Shown: positions 35,305 through 46,772 of the stretch, one piece after another
Layout of the letters: each line of letters starts with the position of its first letter
Numbering within the stretch: the stretch's first letter is position 1
Assembly (NCBI GenBank): GCA_019973155.2
Contig: BPQB01000008.1
Coordinates: 620,001-684,000, forward strand
From: Phanerochaete sordida
Taxonomy: Eukaryota; Basidiomycota; Agaricomycetes; Polyporales; Phanerochaetaceae
Reading direction: 5' to 3'
DNA: 64,000 nucleotides
Translations under genes and position numbers: made by a program
The notes under the pieces: model-generated
What the model was told of the DNA's origin: nothing
The model's database searches: none
The model's input: only the letters and a program-made list of their open reading frames with translations

Positions 35305-35722
35305 TGGCTGGTACACAGGCTCGCATTTCCTTCGCTTGCCGCTACCTGCTTTTCCTTCCATATACTCTACTGTAACAACCTCCGAAGTGATAAATTATGG
35401 CTATTCCAGTACACGAAGCGCTACAGATCTAAAGTGGTAAACAAAAGAGGACGTGGGGGGTATCTCGATATGACAAGTCCGAAGAGCCCGGTACGACGCT
35501 AATATGGAACACGATCAGGAAATCGTATGCGGCAGTATGCATGAGATGCGAGGAGAGGTATAGAGTGCAAAGGTGGGTATAGAATGCGACGATGGTATAG
35601 AATATTGTGGATATCGATAGAAGAGAAATCGCTTGAAAGGAGAACGACGCCCTGAGGCCGCAGAAACACTGTTGCACATCAGCCACGCTGTACCCCAAAA
35701 AGACAGTCACGAACCTGCTGCT
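35305..35722. other. Convergent intergenic, B3 tail and M1
   Basis: 3' regions of B3 and M1, repeated at 38173-38619 with clear divergence. No gene. Confidence 0.5.
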
Positions 35723-37436
35723 TCAATCCAGACTATCCGGGCACAGGAGGAGCGCCAGCTCGCCGATCTCCCCGGGAGTCGCCTGCGGGACCGCGGACAA
35801 CGGCATCGGCGCCTCGCCGACGTCGACGCCGTACTCGCCCTCGAGCTGCCTGCGTAGCTTGGGAACGCGCCGCGTGTACTCGACATCATCCTCGCTGGTG
35901 ATCCGGAGCTGCTCGGAGAGGAGCGCGAAGAGCGCGCGCACCGCGTCGGGGTCCGCGTTGCCGAATGCTGGGTATATGCGGTCAGAAACGCGGCGCGCAT
36001 GGTGCGGAGGATGGCAGACGTACCGCGATTGCGCAGAACGAGGAACTGGGCACGGCGTGCACGCGCGCCCTCTGTATCTTGGGGCATCCTCACAGCGATG
36101 TCGTTGCCGGGCTCGGAGCCGAAGATCTGTGTGGCCGGTGAGATACGCATGGGCGGCGACCGTTAAGGCCCTGACGCACCACATAAACCAAGTCTTTGCC
36201 TTTGTCGCGTCGAAGCGTCATGAGCTGGTACAGGAGCGCAGGCGGGCATGTGAAGCCAGGGTCGACCTTCGGGAGCCATGGCGCGGGCGGGAGGACGACG
36301 CGGCGCTTCGCAGCGGCAGCGACCTCCTCGTCTGTGCGCCCACAGTCCTCTTGGTGGGGCGGCTTGCCTTCTTTCCAATGGCTGATCTGGCATTCTCTGC
36401 GGCAGCGTGAGCGTCGGCGCGCTCGACAAAGACGGCGATACTCACCGCGAGCAGTACAGCACCTCGCGGTCACGCTTGGCGCAGCGCGCGCACCGCTTGT
36501 ATTCGCGGTACGCGGGGAGTGCGTCCTTGGTCTTGAAGCAGGCGGCGCAGATGGGTTCCGCCGTGCTCGTTCTGCACTCGTCGAATGCCATCTTCAGAAG
36601 TTTCCGAGCGATGGGATTGTCTCCTGCGAGCTCAGGGGTAAGATTGTACTTGGTGAATTTGCGCTTGAGACGCTGAGCTGTGCAGGAAAAGAGAGGCCGC
36701 AGTGCTTCGTCGCGCTGCAAGGCTGTGTCAGAATGACACGTTACACGAATATGGGACTTACGAAGACGCGTAGGATTTGCGAAACGAGTTCTGTGAGGTA
36801 GATCGACCGTGCGCCATTGATGAAGCCGTTCCATATGCCTTCGTTCAATACTTGTGGGCTGTGAGCGGCAGAGGAGAATATTTGTTCGATAATGGGGTGA
36901 GGAACAGCGATTGAGCTGATGCCTAAGTGGTCGAGGTTGGAAGGAAGCAAGGACTTGGCAAGCTCGAGAAAGCTTTCGGCGTCGGCGTCGGCGAGGCGTT
37001 TGAGCGAGGCGTCCGGGCAAAAGAAGCGATTGGCTCCAGCGAGGGAGCACTGTCTACCTGCTGTTTCAGCGGCCCTGCGGAGACCCTCCAAAATGATGCC
37101 CTGTCGTTCCTGATGGGTGTATGCCCTCCATTGGCTCTCGAAGTCGCGTCGGGAAAAGGCGTCCATGAGTTCGATGCCGAGCTCCGCTTGGCGTTGTGGG
37201 AGACCTAGCGCGGCCTGACCCATAAGTGCGGTCCCCATGCACTGGGCACTCCTGTCGTGCCTTGCTATGAGCTCGGACCAGATCTGTTGGCTTGGATCTT
37301 CGCCTGTGATCCCGTAAACGAGCGTGAAGGTGTTCTCCCATGCCCTCTCCCAGCCGAGAAGGGAGCTGTATTCACTGGGCATGCCAGGAACTCTGCATGG
37401 GAATGCAAGTCTGAGAAGAGGAAAGCGCTGGGGCAT
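35723..37436 (-). CDS. MYND zinc-finger protein M1
   Basis: Five exons on the minus strand: 37436-36762, 36714-36446, 36396-36180, 36126-36024, 35967-35723; 502 residues. Residues 1-225 form an uncharacterised helical domain (WERAWENTFTLVYG, RRDFESQWRAYTHQERQ, RFFCPDASLKRL). The MYND finger spans about 281-335: CAAC, CARC, YCSREC, HW and a final H...C, which in known proteins binds two zinc ions and mediates protein-protein contacts. The finger is split by a phase-2 intron after YCSR. The C-terminal third (VDVGEAPMPL, PGEIGELALL) is unrecognised. Directly related to M2, its duplicate. Confidence 0.87.
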
Positions 37437-37980
37437 GGCGAAAGACGAGTGTCAGGACGAGGGGGCTGCGAACGACGTTGACGAAAGGACCGTGGTTCGT
37501 TTGCGACGTTGATACACGTGACCAGGTGTCGAGAAGACCAACGGAAGTGGTAAGTCCTGCATCTACCAAATACAGCACTCAGCGGGGACAGGGGAATGAT
37601 AATATTGATATCGCTGCGCCCACCTCAAAGCTAGGTCTATTATTTCTGCCAAACCCGCCTTGGAAAGATACGCAGAGCACGTTTTGACTGAAGGCATGCT
37701 GTACTGTACGCCAGTACTCCCCGACGGCGGCGGCGGCTTGCCTGGCCTAGTTGTGCCAGAGATCATGCGGTGATATGGATTGTGCGCCCTCAAGAGGATA
37801 AATGACTTGCAATAAGCTGGGAAAGTCAGGAAAATAATACATGCTCGTGGACGTTGCGGACAAGAACTAAATTCGGTTCTGGCGCGCGCGCCAGGACACT
37901 ACGCATCAACTGTTCCGATCAATCCCGCTCATGGCCATGTAAGGCATACCACCACGTCCACTGGTTTTCGCCACACATGG
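37437..37980. other. M1 upstream region
   Basis: Presumed M1 promoter, repeated at 40332-40873. No gene. Confidence 0.5.
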
Positions 37981-38172
37981 AAGTGTCTCGAGCGCGATCC
38001 GCTGCAGGAGATTGGCCTGCTCATAGAGAATTTCGGGGTGGGTAGCCCAGATGTTGTGGAGAACTCGTGCCTCAACTGCCGGGATACGCTGGAAACGATG
38101 CTGCACAAACAGGCGAAGATGCTTTGGAACAAGCTGCCGGAGTATTTCGACCTGGAGTCGCTCCAGTTTTGA
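37981..38172 (+). pseudogene. BTB-gene 3' fragment, duplicate of the B3 tail
   Basis: 64 codons in frame to a TGA, matching 35113-35304 at about 94% by eye count. It keeps the helix LQEIGLLIENF, the Cys pair CLNCRD and WNKLPEYFDL. There is no BTB domain and no promoter of its own. It was created by the breakpoint of the 2.9-kb tandem duplication. Confidence 0.8.
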
Positions 38173-38619
38173 TGTCTGGTACATAGGCGATGCGGCCATG
38201 GGTTGCTTGCATTTCTTTCGCTTTCAGCTACCTGCATTTCTTCCCATATACTTGATTGTAATAACATCCCAGGTGATACATCATGGCTATTCCAGTACCC
38301 CAAGCGCTACAGATCTAGAGTGGTAAACAAACAAGGACGTGGAGGTATCTCGATATGAAAGTTCCGATAGAGCCCAGTACGACGCCAATATGGAACACGG
38401 TAAGGAAATCGTATACGACAGTAGGCATGAGATGTGAGGAGAGGTATAGGCTGGTATAGGATGCGATGGTGGGTATAAAATACGACGATGGTGTAGAGTG
38501 CTGTGGATATCGACGGGTGAGAGATCGCTGGGAAAGGAGGACGACGCTCTGAAGATGCAGAAACACTATCGAACATCAGCCACGCTACGCACCAATAGAA
38601 CATTTACGAACCTGATGCT
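38173..38619. other. Convergent intergenic, BTB fragment and M2
   Basis: Repeat of 35305-35722. No gene. Confidence 0.5.
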
Positions 38620-40331
38620 TCAATCCAGACTATCCGGGCACTGAAGGAGCGCCAGCTCGCCGATCTCCCCGGGAGTCGCCTGCGGGACCGCGGACAGCGG
38701 CATGGGCGCCTCGCCGACGTCAACGCCGTACTCGCCCTCGAGCTGCCTGCGTAGCTTGGGAACGCGCCGCGTGTACTCGACGTCGTCCGCGATGGTAATA
38801 CGGAGCTGGTCGGAGAGCAGCACGAACAGCGCGTGCACCGCGTCGGGGTCCGCGTTGCGGAATGCTGGGTATATGCGGTCAGAAACGCGGCGTACATGGT
38901 GTGGAGGATGGCAGACGTACCACGATTGCGCAGAACGAGGAACTGAGCACGACGTGCACGCGCGTGTCCTGTATCTTCGGGCATCCTCACGGAGATATCG
39001 TTCCCGGGCTCGGCGCCGAAGATCTGTGGGCTGGTGAGACACGCGTAGACGGCGAACGTCGGCGCCTTCACGCACCACATAAACCAAGTCTTTGCTTTTG
39101 TCGCGTCGCAGCGTCACGATATGGTGTAGGAGCGCAGGTGTGTGCGTGAAGCCAGGGTCGGCCTTGGGTAGCCACGGCGCGGGCGGGAGGGCGATACGGC
39201 GCCTAGCGGCGACCTCGACCTGCTTATGCGTGCGCCCACAGACCTCTTTGTGGGGCGGTTTTCCATCTTTCCAGTGGCTGACCTGGCATTCGCTGCGGAG
39301 GCGTCAGCGTCAGCGCCCGGCGACGATGTCGGGGCACTCACCGCGAACAGTACAACACCTCGTAGTCAATTTTGGCGCAGCCCGCGCACCGCTTGTATGC
39401 GTGGCGTGCAGGGAGGTCTGCCTTGGCCTTGAAGCAGGCTGCACACGCGGGTTCCGCTGCGTTTGCTTTGAGTTCGCTGGAAAACGTCTTCCACACTTTG
39501 CGAAGGAAAGGATCGTCTATTGTGTGCACAGGAGGAAGATTGCACTTGGATATTTCGTGCTTCATACGCTGGGATGACGATGTAAAATGCACTGGTGTTT
39601 CGGAACGCTGCGAGGCCGTGTAAGCATGATAATGTGCCTACAAGCATGAGACTCACGAGGACACGAAGAATTTGCATGACGAGCTCGGTGAGGTAGTACG
39701 ACCGCGAGTCATTGATTAATTTTCTCCATACGCCTTCGGGTAGTAGTTGTGAGTCTTTCGCGGTCGAGGAGAATATGTGGTCGAAGACAGGATAATGAAC
39801 ATGGACCACACAGATACCTAGGGTGTCGAGGTTGGAAGCAAGCAACGATTTGGCGAGGTCGAGGAACCCTTCGCCGTCGCGGTCAACGAGGCGCCTGAGC
39901 GAGGCGTCTGGACAAAAGAAGCGACTGCTTCCGGCCAGAGAGCACTCCCTCCCTGCCATTTCGGCGGTTCTGCAGAGGCCTTGCAGAATGATGTCCTGTT
40001 GTTCTTCATGGGTATATGCCCTCCATCGGCTCTCGAAATCGCGCCTGGCAAAGGCGTCCATGAGGTCGATGGCGAGGTCCGCTTGGCGTGATACGACCCC
40101 TAGGTTGAAGTCGCCGAAGAAGTTGGGCCCGTGGGCTTTGACACAATACTCGTGCAATTGTTTGAGATCGCGCCATACCTGTCGGCTTGGACTTTCGCCT
40201 GTGATGCCGTAGACCAATGCAAAGGTTTTCTCCCATGACCTCTCCCAGTCGTGAAGGGAACTGTAGTCGCTGGGCACACCAGGGACTTTGCAGGGGTATA
40301 GAAGGCTGAGAACGGGAAAGCGCGAGGGCAT
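38620..40331 (-). CDS. MYND zinc-finger protein M2
   Basis: Five exons on the minus strand: 40331-39657, 39607-39342, 39292-39076, 39023-38921, 38864-38620; 501 residues. Exons 1, 3, 4 and 5 have exactly the sizes of those in M1; exon 2 is one codon shorter. The MYND finger at about 280-334 has all zinc ligands: CAAC, CAGC, YCSREC, HW and H...C. The intact frame through many substitutions suggests both copies are functional or the duplication is young. The N-terminal 225-residue domain has diverged more than the C-terminal part. Role unknown, presumably protein-protein interaction. Confidence 0.87.
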
Positions 40332-41310
40332 GGCAAAAGACGAGTGTCACGACGAGGGTGTCGTGAACGACGTCGACGAAAGGCGGTTCGTTTCCGACGC
40401 TGATACACGTGACCAGGTGTCGAGAAGACGAACAGAAGTGGCAAGTCACTCTGCATCTACCGAATACAGCACTCAGCGCGAACAGAGTAGATATATCGGT
40501 GCGCTCACCTCAGAGCAAGGTCGATTATGATATATGACTGCCAAACCCGTGTTGGAGAGGTACACAGAGCACTTTTTGACTGAAGGCATACTGTGAGCGC
40601 TGTACGCAGTGCTCACCGACGGGAGCGGCGGCTTCCCTGGCCTGGTTGTGCCAGAGATCATGCAGGGATAGGGACTGTCCGCTCTCAGGAGGATAAAAGA
40701 CTTGCAATAAGCTGGGAAAGTCAAGAAGAAAAATACATGCTCGTGGACGTTGCGGACAAGAACCAAATTCGGTTCTAGCGCGCCCGTCGGGACACTGCGC
40801 ATCAACTGTTCCGATCAATCCCGCTCATGGCCGTGTAAGGCATACCGCCACGTCCACTGGTTTTCGCCATACACTCCAGGAGCATAGACACACGACAGGA
40901 CCTATTCGACTTGACGAGATCTTTGAAGTATATTCAGTGAGGCACTAGGGGCATGCTGACCTTGCGCAAGCGCTGAACATGCTGTTGAGCGTAGCGTCTT
41001 CGCCGGCGAGAATGTACAATCCAACATAGATTCGTTGGTTGACCGGGATAGCATGCGTGCGTAACCTTGAAACTATTCGATGTGATGAGAACGGAGAATC
41101 CTCGATAAATTGACCACACTCGGATCGCAGATCACGAGCTCGTCGAGGACATGTTCTGCTCTGGCAACTGCATTGCCTTACTTGCTGCAAGGTCCTGCTT
41201 CATATATTGCCACCGGCCATGATTCCCTTATCGCTCCCTGCTGGCACTCCTCCCTCTCTGCACTGAGTCGCCCTCACCCTACACATCTGCCTCAAGTCCA
41301 GCGATTCAGC
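40332..41310. other. Divergent intergenic M2/M3
   Basis: To 40873 it repeats the M1 upstream region; the remainder is unique. No gene seen. Confidence 0.5.
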
Positions 41311-42365
41311 ATGAGCACCGCCGATCTCCAAGTCTTCGCGTCCATCACCCAGCAGCCCCCCACGACGTACACCGAGCAGCTAGTGTGGGAGGCGACCTGG
41401 GAGCAAACCATAGCCCAAGTCTTCCAGCCAGGCACAATCCCGGCGTGCATTGCGCTCGCCTCAGCTACAGTCCCCCTCGACAGCAACTCCGTGGCCGAGA
41501 TCAAGGCCTTCCAGCTCCGTCAAGTCATCGCGTACCAGCAGAGCCTCATCAAGGAATGCACCCCGCAGTTTGTCGCAGGGGTCCGCCTTTCATGGACGGT
41601 CGCCAGCGCGCGACAGCGTGAGACGTGCGTCCTCCAGGGCATCGCCGCCAGCCTCGCAGGCAACCCGGCCTGCGGCACCATGCGCCTCTTCTGCCCCGAG
41701 AGCACGCGCACGAGTCTCCTCGCAGACAGTGGCACGCCCTTCTTCGCGCTCCTCGACGCCATCGTGCGCAGCGGCCGCGCCCTTCCGCTGACGGATCCCA
41801 TCCTCTTCGAGCACGCCGCCGTAGACACGTTCCTCGCGCAGAACACGCTCACGCCTGCCGCGCGCCGGTCGCTGCATATCAACCGCGCCGACTTTCTCTC
41901 GCGCATCGTGTGGAAGATCCTCCAGGCCATCGTGCGTGGCCCTGTCCTCCGCTCTCTTGCCCCTCGCTAACGCTGCCACAGCTCGGAAGGTCTGCCCATG
42001 ACGTCGAGCTCAAGCCCCCGCGCGTGCAGCTCAGCGACGCCCTGCCGAACGCCAATCCCGCGCTCGCGGGCCTCTTCCGCACGGCCCAGCGCGCTTTTCG
42101 CACGGACAAGGAGTACGCGTGCGTCCGGTGCAACAAGCTCCAGTCCGAGCTCGGCGAGGGCAGGGAGATGCAGCGGTGTGGACGATGCGCTGGTGCCGGG
42201 CGTAAGGTGCTGTATTGCTCGAGGTGAGTGGTGTACGAGTCTTGGTCCTTGAAGAGCGTGTTGGCTGATTGTATGCGCGTGCACAGGGAGTGTCAAAGGC
42301 TGGACTGGGCTCAGGGCGTGCCGAAGCCTCATAAAGAGACGTGCGGGAGGAAGCTCGGGGCGTAA
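41311..42365 (+). CDS. MYND zinc-finger protein M3, short form
   Basis: Three exons: 41311-41931, 41982-42223, 42287-42365; 313 residues. The N-terminal domain is a distant version of that in M1/M2 (WEATWEQTIAQVFQPG, MRLFCPEST, FLSRIVWKILQAI) and is followed by an intron at the equivalent place. The MYND finger from about 254 has CVRC, CGRC, YCSREC and a final HKETC. The split after YCSR by a phase-2 intron is shared with M1/M2. The protein ends right after the finger, so the long C-terminal third of M1/M2 is absent. It appears to be a separate older paralogue, not part of the 2.9-kb duplication. Confidence 0.85.
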
Positions 42366-42886
42366 GGCGTATTATTATGCTCGCAAAGCGCGTACGCGCT
42401 GGCCACTGTATGTATATCAGCATCGATATGAAGGATAGGATACCAGCATTTAGATAACTTGGTTCAAGCGATACCCCAATCAAACAAGCGATACCAAATT
42501 TTCCGTTCCTTCATTCATCTGTCTTGTATTCGGTTTAGCGTGAACCCGTATATTTCTTACATTATTCATCAGGGCGTGCGCAAGGCTCCGCTACGTATAT
42601 TGCTCTCACCGTTCACGAGATAGCTGTATAACCGAGTGTCAGCCGTTCGCTGATAGGTAGAAGTCGTTTTACTGGCGGAAATTTCATCTCATGTTGCATT
42701 CAGCATCCGTGTCGCGCATATAGTCAGACTGTCTCGCTGTATCGAGCTCGTTGTAAGCTGTGAATACCGAAATTTAGAGACCTGGTTTCTTACTCACCAT
42801 CTGACTCGGCGTCATGATGGAGCACTGGAGCGTCCTCCTGCGCCAGTAAAAGTCAGTATGCAGACTGCGCTGGCGCACAGCAGTAA
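42366..42886. other. Convergent intergenic M3/K2
   Basis: No independent gene. A stretch at 42790-42845 could be a short terminal exon of K2 (encoding an acidic, His-containing tail), but joining it creates a stop at the splice, so it is not used. Confidence 0.45.
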
Positions 42887-44279
42887 TCAGGCGCGATCTG
42901 ACTTACACGCGCATCTCTCGAGCTCGCACCAGTTTACATCCTGAAAAAAGTGGTGCCCCTGCAGTTGTTCGGCAGTCCATCGTTCTTGTGGGCTCCGAAC
43001 GAGCATCTGGCTTAAAATCAGTACGATGGCATACACTTCGAAGCTCGAGGATTGTACCTTTGACAGGAGATCATGCAGCGCTGGATCGCGCGTCGCGATT
43101 TGTTGTATTTCAGGGATTTCCAGCGGGTCTGTCGTGGCGACAAGGAACCTCACTGCCTCTGCAGTCCGTGCTCGCGCTGTGTCGTCGTCGACATCGCGCA
43201 CGATGCCCCACTCCTCGACCTTCCGTAACGCGAGCGAAGTGTACATCGGATACTCCGTTTGGTTGAGCACCTGCACGAGGAGGATCCCAAGACTCCAAAC
43301 GTCTGCCTTCTGCGTGATGCGCCCATCGCGGCCAAGCAGATCGCTGAGGTAACCCTCTGGCGCGCCGTAGCCGGGCGTACCGTTAGCAGTGGCGGCGGAT
43401 GTGCAGCCTTGCGCGTTCACCGGTGCGGCCATACCGAAGTCTGTGTAGACGATGTGGCCGGTCGAGGATAAGAGAATGTTGTCAAGCTTGATGTCGAGGT
43501 GCGCATAGCCCATCTTATGCAGGCGCGCGAGACCACAGACCTGTATATACGGGATGAGACGATGCGACAATGCGTACAGAACAAGGGGACAACTTGCAAG
43601 CTCTGCTGCCATCGCATGGATGTTCCGAGGCACTGGGCTGTTCCTGTCCCGCAATTGAGGATACATCAGATCCTCAAGACTGCCAGCATACATGCGCTGT
43701 AACTCTCCTGGTGAGATATATATCTCCGAAAGTGGAGAAACAGCGTACCATAACGAAACAAATGAAGAGATCGTCCCTGAACGACATAACGAGCCGGGCA
43801 ATGAACGGCTCGCCACGCTCTGCCGCCGCTCGGAGGATATCCTGCTCCGTCTGGATCGACTCCAGGTCCCCATACGAGCTCGGCATCAGCTTCAACGCGG
43901 ACGCGTAGCCTGACTCGTCTGTGGCGAGATATACCGCCGCCTGAGCGCCTTCACCGATCTTGCGCACGATTGAAAATGTCTTGTTTTCGTGCATGATAGT
44001 GTCCCCGGCTTGGAGGCCGCGGTGGTAATCCGGAGGCAGTACGTCCCTCGGAAACAGCCGCGTGGTTGTGAGCGCAGCGTGGAGAGCCGCCAGTGATGCG
44101 CCGCCGCAAGCTTCGGGCGGTGGCAGCGGAGGAGAGATATGGGGGTATGGGGGCGCTACAGGGTCCGCCCGCGGTGAGTCGGCAACCTGAGCGAGATTCG
44201 TGCCAGACACAGGTGCGCCACGGTCACCTCGATGTACCCTCGCGCGCACAAGGCGCTTGAGATGGGAGACAAGACGCAT
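42887..44279 (-). CDS. Protein kinase K2, non-RD type
   Basis: Four exons on the minus strand: 44279-43749, 43696-43598, 43540-43058, 43006-42887; 410 residues. A basic N-terminus (MRL..LKRLVRARV) and Pro-rich linker precede the kinase domain: Gly-rich loop GEGAQAAV near 108-116, Lys130 in ALKLMP, catalytic HLDIKLDN from 224, DFG from 244, and GYGAPEGYL. The Arg of HRD is Leu, so activation-loop control must differ; the catalytic Asp, Asn and DFG Asp are present. Intron 2 is GC-AG (GCAAGT donor at 43597). The 99-base exon 2 and its borders match K3 exactly. Substrate unknown. Confidence 0.85.
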
Positions 44280-45024
44280 GATATGTAGTGAAGTCCATAA
44301 AGCTGGGATACCATCCTTATATGATGCTTCGGACTACAAGGAGATGGATGGAGCACCAGGCTGTGAAGGTAGCACCCATGCCAGTTTGCAGAGAACAAAT
44401 GGAGGTGAGAATGGGAAACAATACGGTGCAATTATCCAACAAGGGGCAACGCGCGTTGCTCGTCTATGTTTCCACGACGAGGCGTTTTACTCGTTGAACA
44501 AATGGCATTAGCCGCGCGCGTCGCCTCTCTTCGTACACAGCGACGTACCTCGCTGGACGCAAAAGCAAGGGAATGACGGCTGGGCACTAAGAGCTGCGAT
44601 GACAGTATGGGACTAGTTTTTGGGGCTGTTAAAACTGTGGCGCAGATGACGGATACTAAAATAGTGCTTGCCATAGTACCACATCCAACGCGCATATCCT
44701 TGCACGCTCTCCTATCGGGGCCAAAGATCTAGAGTCAGTGGATGCTAGGATTATTGGGGCACAGTATATGCGCGTTAGCTATGGCATGGCCGGCGGAGCC
44801 ATCGTCACCGGATGCAGAAAAAGTCGCGAGAGCTTTCAGCGCGGTCCGTCTGCTAGCCCACATATGCTACGATGCGCCGAACGTGGCAAAGACCAAGGTA
44901 GTGAATTGGAAGCTATTTCTTATATGGAAAGGTACGATAAGGTATACCGTTGACTGTAACCTACAGATATCGCGTGAGTTCCGTGGCGAGTGCAAGAATA
45001 TGTACAGACCCACCTAGGGGCAAG
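44280..45024. other. Intergenic K2/B4
   Basis: Upstream of K2 and downstream of B4. No gene seen. Confidence 0.45.
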
Positions 45025-46243
45025 CTACTCGAACGGCAGCGACGCCAGATCAAATAGCTCGGGAAGCTTTTTCCAAAATGCACGCGCTTCCCATTGCAGC
45101 GCGCAAGACAGCTCGACCCGACACCCGCCGCAGACTTCGGCGAGGGATTCATCCAGCGGATCTTCAGCCTTCAGATTCCGCTCCAACCGTTGCAGCACCG
45201 CAAGGGGACCCTCGAAGTACAGCTTGCCTCCCACTGGATGCTCTTTCCCCCACCACCTGTCCAGGTCCGCGATGCAGACAACGCTACTGTGGTTACCCTT
45301 GTGCTTCACGTCCTGCGGGAAATTTCGGATGGCGTTGTCAATCCTATCGAACAAATCGTCGGCGAGGTACCGAGCGATGCGCTCGCGCCCAACTGTGAGG
45401 CGCTCCATGTCCTCCGCGCTGAGCAGCTTCGCATCCGCCCAGCGGTCGTACGATTCAACATTTAGCGGCTTCCGGATCGATATCTGACTGAGTTCGTAGA
45501 ACGCCGCGGGCAGCACGGAGCGCAGGCGAATGTCCATCGCGAGCCGGATCGCCGCGGCTGTGGGCTTGTCAGCATACTGAAATGGGAAGCAAACAGCTGC
45601 AACGCGACCTGGGTCCGGATAGTTCTCCCGTGGAATGGTCAATGTCCCGCCATAGCGCAGCTGGAACCCGCGCTTGCCGAGCAACCATTCGTCGTACCCG
45701 CGCGGCCAGTCGCGCTCGAGCACGGGCATGAGCTCTTGCGTGACGCTGTCCATGTCGTACTTCGCGGCGAGCCGCAGCGGCCCGCTGACAATCTTGAGCG
45801 TGTCCGCGTGCCACAAAGCGACGAGCGGCGTCATATCGCTTGGGCAGTATGAGCGGCGTGTGACGTGGCATGTCTGAGAGCGTAACGCACATGCTGCCGT
45901 AGAGGTAGCGCAGGAGCCCGCGCACGTCCTCCCAGTCGTCAGGAAGGTCGACGCATGCTGCGCCCTCGAGCCTCTCGCCTGCAGCGTTCGGCAGCTGGAA
46001 CATGTCGTGGAACACGGGCGAACGCGCAGCGAGCACCGAGCTGTGGCAGCGGAAGCCGTACACAGGTCCGTCACCCGTGCAGCCAGGTCCGGCGCGTACA
46101 ATGACGTTACCGTCATCGAACCAGACCTTCTCATCCCGAATGAGCTCTGCATGCTCTGCGGCAGCTGAATCGGTCAGGCCGTCCCTGCTTAATTTCCTCT
46201 TCTTGCTCTTCGAATGCTGGGGTGTGGACGACGGGTGTGCCAT
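45025..46243 (-). CDS. BTB/POZ domain protein B4
   Basis: Three exons on the minus strand: 46243-45891, 45838-45609, 45557-45025; 371 residues. N-terminal KSKKRKL nuclear-localisation-like motif, then BTB at about 38-118 (VWFDDGNVIVRAGPG, FRCHSSVLAARSPVF, LPDDWEDVRGLLRYLYGSM). Exon 2 has GPLRLAAKYDMDSVTQEL. The C-terminal module has LPAAFYELS, GRERIARYL, a lone Cys before DRWWGKEHP, CGGCRVELS, and WKKLPELFDLASL. The second intron (45608-45558) has a weak donor, GTCGCG, and is 51 bases with no stop, so retention would also give a full protein. Closest to B5-B7. Decamer GGGCGCATCA lies 171 bases upstream. Confidence 0.85.
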
Positions 46244-46772
46244 TCGCTTACTTCTATCTGGTCTACTGGCATGAGTATAAGTAACCTATTTCCATGGTAG
46301 CCTCACTGATACGGGCTTACTGCAAGACAGTCCGGTGCTGGTGGACGTTACGAAGGACGAAGCCAGATCCGAGTCTGTCTGAGACGCCCGAAACCGCGCC
46401 ATCAGATCTCAGAGGGCGCATCATGACCAAGACATACAAGGCCGACGATCGCAAGCCGCCGCGTTCTTGCGGACAGTGCTTGGACCTCTCGCTTTCTTCT
46501 TTTCCGCCACGAAGTCACGACTTGAGGGTTAGAGAGCCGGCTGTATTTCTCAGACGCATCCACTGACCGTTGGTTCTCTTTGCCAGAATTTGACTGACTC
46601 CACGACAAGCATCTGACCATATAGAATTCGTGCATTCCAGCCTCCTGTGGATCTGGCTGAGCTCGCCAAAATCGCTCACCTATATGACGAAATTGGGGGG
46701 CTACGTGCTAGTGTGAGAGTTAGGACGGATGCAGAACGCGTAGATTCACCAAAGAAACGTATTAAAGAGCGA
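46244..46772. other. Intergenic B4/B5
   Basis: B4 promoter with the decamer at 46414-46423. No gene. Confidence 0.45.
46414..46423 (-). promoter_or_regulatory. BTB-upstream decamer, B4 copy
   Basis: TGATGCGCCC on the B4 coding strand, 171 bases upstream of the ATG. Confidence 0.5.

Larger units (their letters stand above)
35112..37978. repeat. Tandem duplication 2, unit 1
   Basis: About 2.87 kb running from within the last exon of B3, through MYND gene M1, to its upstream region. Repeated directly and immediately as 37980-40873. The junction at 37978/37980 joins the upstream flank of M1 to the middle of the BTB exon. Confidence 0.85.
37980..40873. repeat. Tandem duplication 2, unit 2
   Basis: Second direct copy of 35112-37978, carrying the BTB fragment, M2 and its promoter. 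It lacks the hAT-like element because the breakpoint is downstream of it. Confidence 0.85.

Noticed and set aside
42790..42845. Extra 3' exon of K2 encoding an acidic tail
   Set aside because: The best donor (GTAAGT after 42904) joined to it forms a stop codon at the junction; the unspliced ending at 42887 is simpler.
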